A stretch of DNA of 64,000 bases from an uncultured Alphaproteobacteria bacterium. Its GTDB lineage: Bacteria > Pseudomonadota > Alphaproteobacteria > RF32 > CAG-239. Location of the stretch: positions 1 to 64,000 of the forward strand of contig CALXUE010000002.1 in assembly GCA_944391615.1 (NCBI GenBank). Direction: 5' to 3'. The translations under genes and the position numbers were made by a program. Of this stretch, positions 62,456 through 64,000 are shown in pieces; position 1 is the stretch's first letter, and the number at the start of each line of letters is the position of its first letter. The notes under the pieces are model-generated. The model was not told the DNA's origin. It did not search any database and saw only the letters and a program-made list of their open reading frames with translations.

Positions 62456-63178
62456 ATGATAACAATCAAGGGATTATCAAAACAATTTGGCCCAATAAAA
62501 GCACTAGAAGACATAAATTTCAGTGTAAGTCGAGGTGAAATTTTAGCACTTTTAGGTCCGAACGGAGCCGGAAAAACGACACTGATTCGCCTTTTAACGG
62601 GACTTTTATCCCCAAGCCAAGGTGAAATATATTATGATGATGAAAAATTATCCCAAAACAGAGTCGCAATCTTAAACCACATAGGTTATATTCCGGAAAA
62701 TGCACCTTTATATAATGATATGAGTGTATACGAATTTTTAAGATTCGCCGCCCGATTGCATAAAATGAATGACCGCCAAATAGCCGAAAAACAAACAGAT
62801 TTAGTACGCACACTTGAGTTGCAAGATGTCATCAATCGCCGCATCGGAGAATTATCCAAAGGTTATCGCCACCGCGTAGCCATCGCGGGGGCAACCATAC
62901 ATTCTCCGAATATTCTGATTTTGGATGAGCCATCCGAAGGACTTGATCCAAACCAAAAATATGCTTTGCGCCAATTTCTGAAAAGATTTTCGACCCAAGG
63001 CATTGTCATTATGTCAACGCATATTTTGGAAGATGTCGAAGCCATAGCCAGCCGCATAATATTGCTCAACCACGGAAAAATCATAGAAGACAGCACCCCG
63101 TTTCAATTACGCTACCGCATGCCGGAAAGAGATTTATCAACTGTTTTCCGGCGTCTGACCCAAACCAAAAAACAATAA
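62456..63178 (+). CDS. ABC-2 type transporter ATP-binding protein (GldA-like)
   Basis: A 240-residue ABC ATPase. Walker A GPNGAGKTTL, Q loop region, signature GELSKGYRHR (LSKGY variant of LSGGQ), Walker B ILILDEPSEGLD, and H loop THILED. It belongs to the ABC-2/DrrA-GldA type, with YIPENAPLYNDMSVYEFL. It forms an operon with the permease (9 bases later) and a third gene beginning at 63892, an arrangement like gldA-gldF-gldG or the widespread related exporters. Substrate unknown. Confidence 0.9.
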   Translation: MITIKGLSKQFGPIKALEDINFSVSRGEILALLGPNGAGKTTLIRLLTGLLSPSQGEIYYDDEKLSQNRVAILNHIGYIPENAPLYNDMSVYEFLRFAARLHKMNDRQIAEKQTDLVRTLELQDVINRRIGELSKGYRHRVAIAGATIHSPNILILDEPSEGLDPNQKYALRQFLKRFSTQGIVIMSTHILEDVEAIASRIILLNHGKIIEDSTPFQLRYRMPERDLSTVFRRLTQTKKQ

Positions 63179-63187
63179 CGGAAAAAC

Positions 63188-63877
63188 ATGATTTCGCAGT
63201 TAAAAACCATATTTGCCAAAGAGTTTTATAGCTATTTTAGCAACATCAGCGCCTATTTTGCCGTTGGTGTATATGTTATTTTAACTTTAGCCTCAGCTTT
63301 TTACTTTGGAGATTTTTTTAAAATAGACAATTCAAATCTCATATCTTTATTCGGTTCCCAACCGGAAATTTTGTCTTTGTTAATACCTGCAATCTGTATG
63401 CCGCTATGGAGTGAAGAATATCGCAGCGGAACCATAGAATTTTTATTAACACAACCGGTGGAATATCGTGTTTTGATAATCGGAAAATATTTAGCATCGG
63501 TCGCATTCTGTTTTATAATGCTTTTTCTGACATTGCCGATATTTATAACCACAGCCATATATATCGGAGTAAATCTAGGCACGGTCATGTGCGGATATTT
63601 TGGTATTTTGCTTACAATTTTGGTATTTGCGGCACTTTGCAATCTAATGTCCTTATTGTCATCACGCCCGTTGATAGCTTATCTTGCAGGATTTTTGGTT
63701 ATACGTGTGCTTATGTCCTTCAAATTTGAACATTTATCAGGCCTAAGTTTTGAACAAAATTATCAAAACATCATAACCGGCCGCATAAGCTTGTCATCAT
63801 TCATATATTTTGCAAGCATTATTATATTGATTCTGTGGTCGGAAATAGCTTGCTTGACCAGTCAAAAAAAGAATTAA
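63188..63877 (+). CDS. ABC-2 type transporter permease (GldF-like)
   Basis: A 229-residue membrane protein with six hydrophobic segments. ITIFAKEFYSYFSNISAYFAVGVYV-type start and WSEEYRSGTIEFLLTQPVEYRVLIIGKYLAS are hallmarks of GldF-like permeases (RSGTIExLLTxPV). It is 9 bases after the ATPase gene, and a third gene follows after 14 bases. The pair form an exporter; what is moved cannot be told. Confidence 0.87.
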   Translation: MISQLKTIFAKEFYSYFSNISAYFAVGVYVILTLASAFYFGDFFKIDNSNLISLFGSQPEILSLLIPAICMPLWSEEYRSGTIEFLLTQPVEYRVLIIGKYLASVAFCFIMLFLTLPIFITTAIYIGVNLGTVMCGYFGILLTILVFAALCNLMSLLSSRPLIAYLAGFLVIRVLMSFKFEHLSGLSFEQNYQNIITGRISLSSFIYFASIIILILWSEIACLTSQKKN

Positions 63878-63891
63878 ACGGAGAAAACAAA

Positions 63892-64000
63892 ATGAAAAAA
63901 CATCTCAAAAACATCATATTTTTTCTGCTTGTTTTAGCTTCATTTATATGCATAAACTATGCCGCCACCACATTGTGGGAAGAAAGTTATGTAGACCTAA
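63892..64000 (+). CDS. start of a third gene of the ABC exporter operon (likely GldG-like), truncated by window end
   Basis: Only 36 codons are in the window. They encode MKKHLKNIIFFLLVLASFIC, a TM helix or signal anchor, then INYAATTLWEESYVDL, which fits the start of GldG-like auxiliary proteins with a TM followed by ...DLT. SD CGGAGAA. The assignment rests mainly on operon position (ATPase, permease, then GldG in related systems). Confidence 0.55.
   Translation, partial: MKKHLKNIIFFLLVLASFICINYAATTLWEESYVDL

Overview
The window reads as one contiguous piece of bacterial chromosome, AT-rich and densely coding, with no phage, insertion sequence, CRISPR array or rRNA operon. Protein families and several gene orders point to an alphaproteobacterium: lpxA-lpxI-lpxB, tpiA-secG-pyrG with a divergent ppiD, recO-parC followed by a small conserved gene, mrcA-prfB, dusB-trkA-hfq-hflX, and mlaD with a DUF2155 gene. 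The metabolic markers are those of a fermentative, oxygen-sensitive cell: a HydE-type [FeFe]-hydrogenase maturase, a flavodiiron protein, rubrerythrin with a PerR/Fur regulator, and a GH77 glucanotransferase. This fits AT-rich, gut-associated alphaproteobacteria known mostly from metagenomes; that placement is inference, not a database result.

Layout. 1-5.4 kb: a secreted protein with two DUF1566-like modules, a cyclophilin, then a three-gene minus-strand cassette (retropepsin-like lipoprotein, inactive transglutaminase fused to 7 TM helices, ATP-grasp ligase). 5.5-8.3 kb: a putative papain-like lipoprotein, a doubtful small gene, and an archaeal/eukaryotic-type prolyl-tRNA synthetase. 8.5-13.4 kb: lipid A genes lpxA, lpxI, lpxB, then comEC. 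13.4-18.7 kb: prfC, a small secreted protein, a TPR lipoprotein, tRNA-Leu(UAG) and trigger factor. 18.8-22.1 kb: rubrerythrin, perR, flavodiiron protein and hydE around a Fur-box-like operator. 22.3-28 kb: malQ, a SulP transporter and a two-gene unknown module with a CxxC membrane protein. 28.1-36.3 kb: PBP1a, prfB with a programmed frameshift, an alpha/beta hydrolase, a large AsmA/YhdP-like protein and a HAD-like protein. 36.3-46 kb: clpP, clpX, ppiD, tpiA, secG, pyrG, pagP, an unknown gene and kdsA. 46.1-57.8 kb: recO, parC, a 59-residue gene, a 1316-residue coiled-coil membrane protein with a small partner, then dusB, trkA, hfq, hflX. 57.8-64 kb: a Met/Cys/His-rich anchored protein, a DUF2156 protein, a glycosyltransferase, DUF2155, two tandem MCE genes, and an ABC-2 exporter whose third gene runs off the end.

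Two themes run through the window. One is outer-membrane building and upkeep: LpxA/I/B, KdsA, PagP, two MlaD-like proteins, a YhdP-like protein and PBP1a. The other is reduction and oxygen defence. Several places depart from the usual alphaproteobacterial plan: ntrBC/ntrYX are absent between dusB and trkA, NDUFA12 is absent beside mlaD/DUF2155, lon is absent after clpX, pagP and an unknown gene sit between pyrG and kdsA, and the prfB frameshift site has GTT where CTT is usual. No gene-free stretch exceeds about 230 bases.
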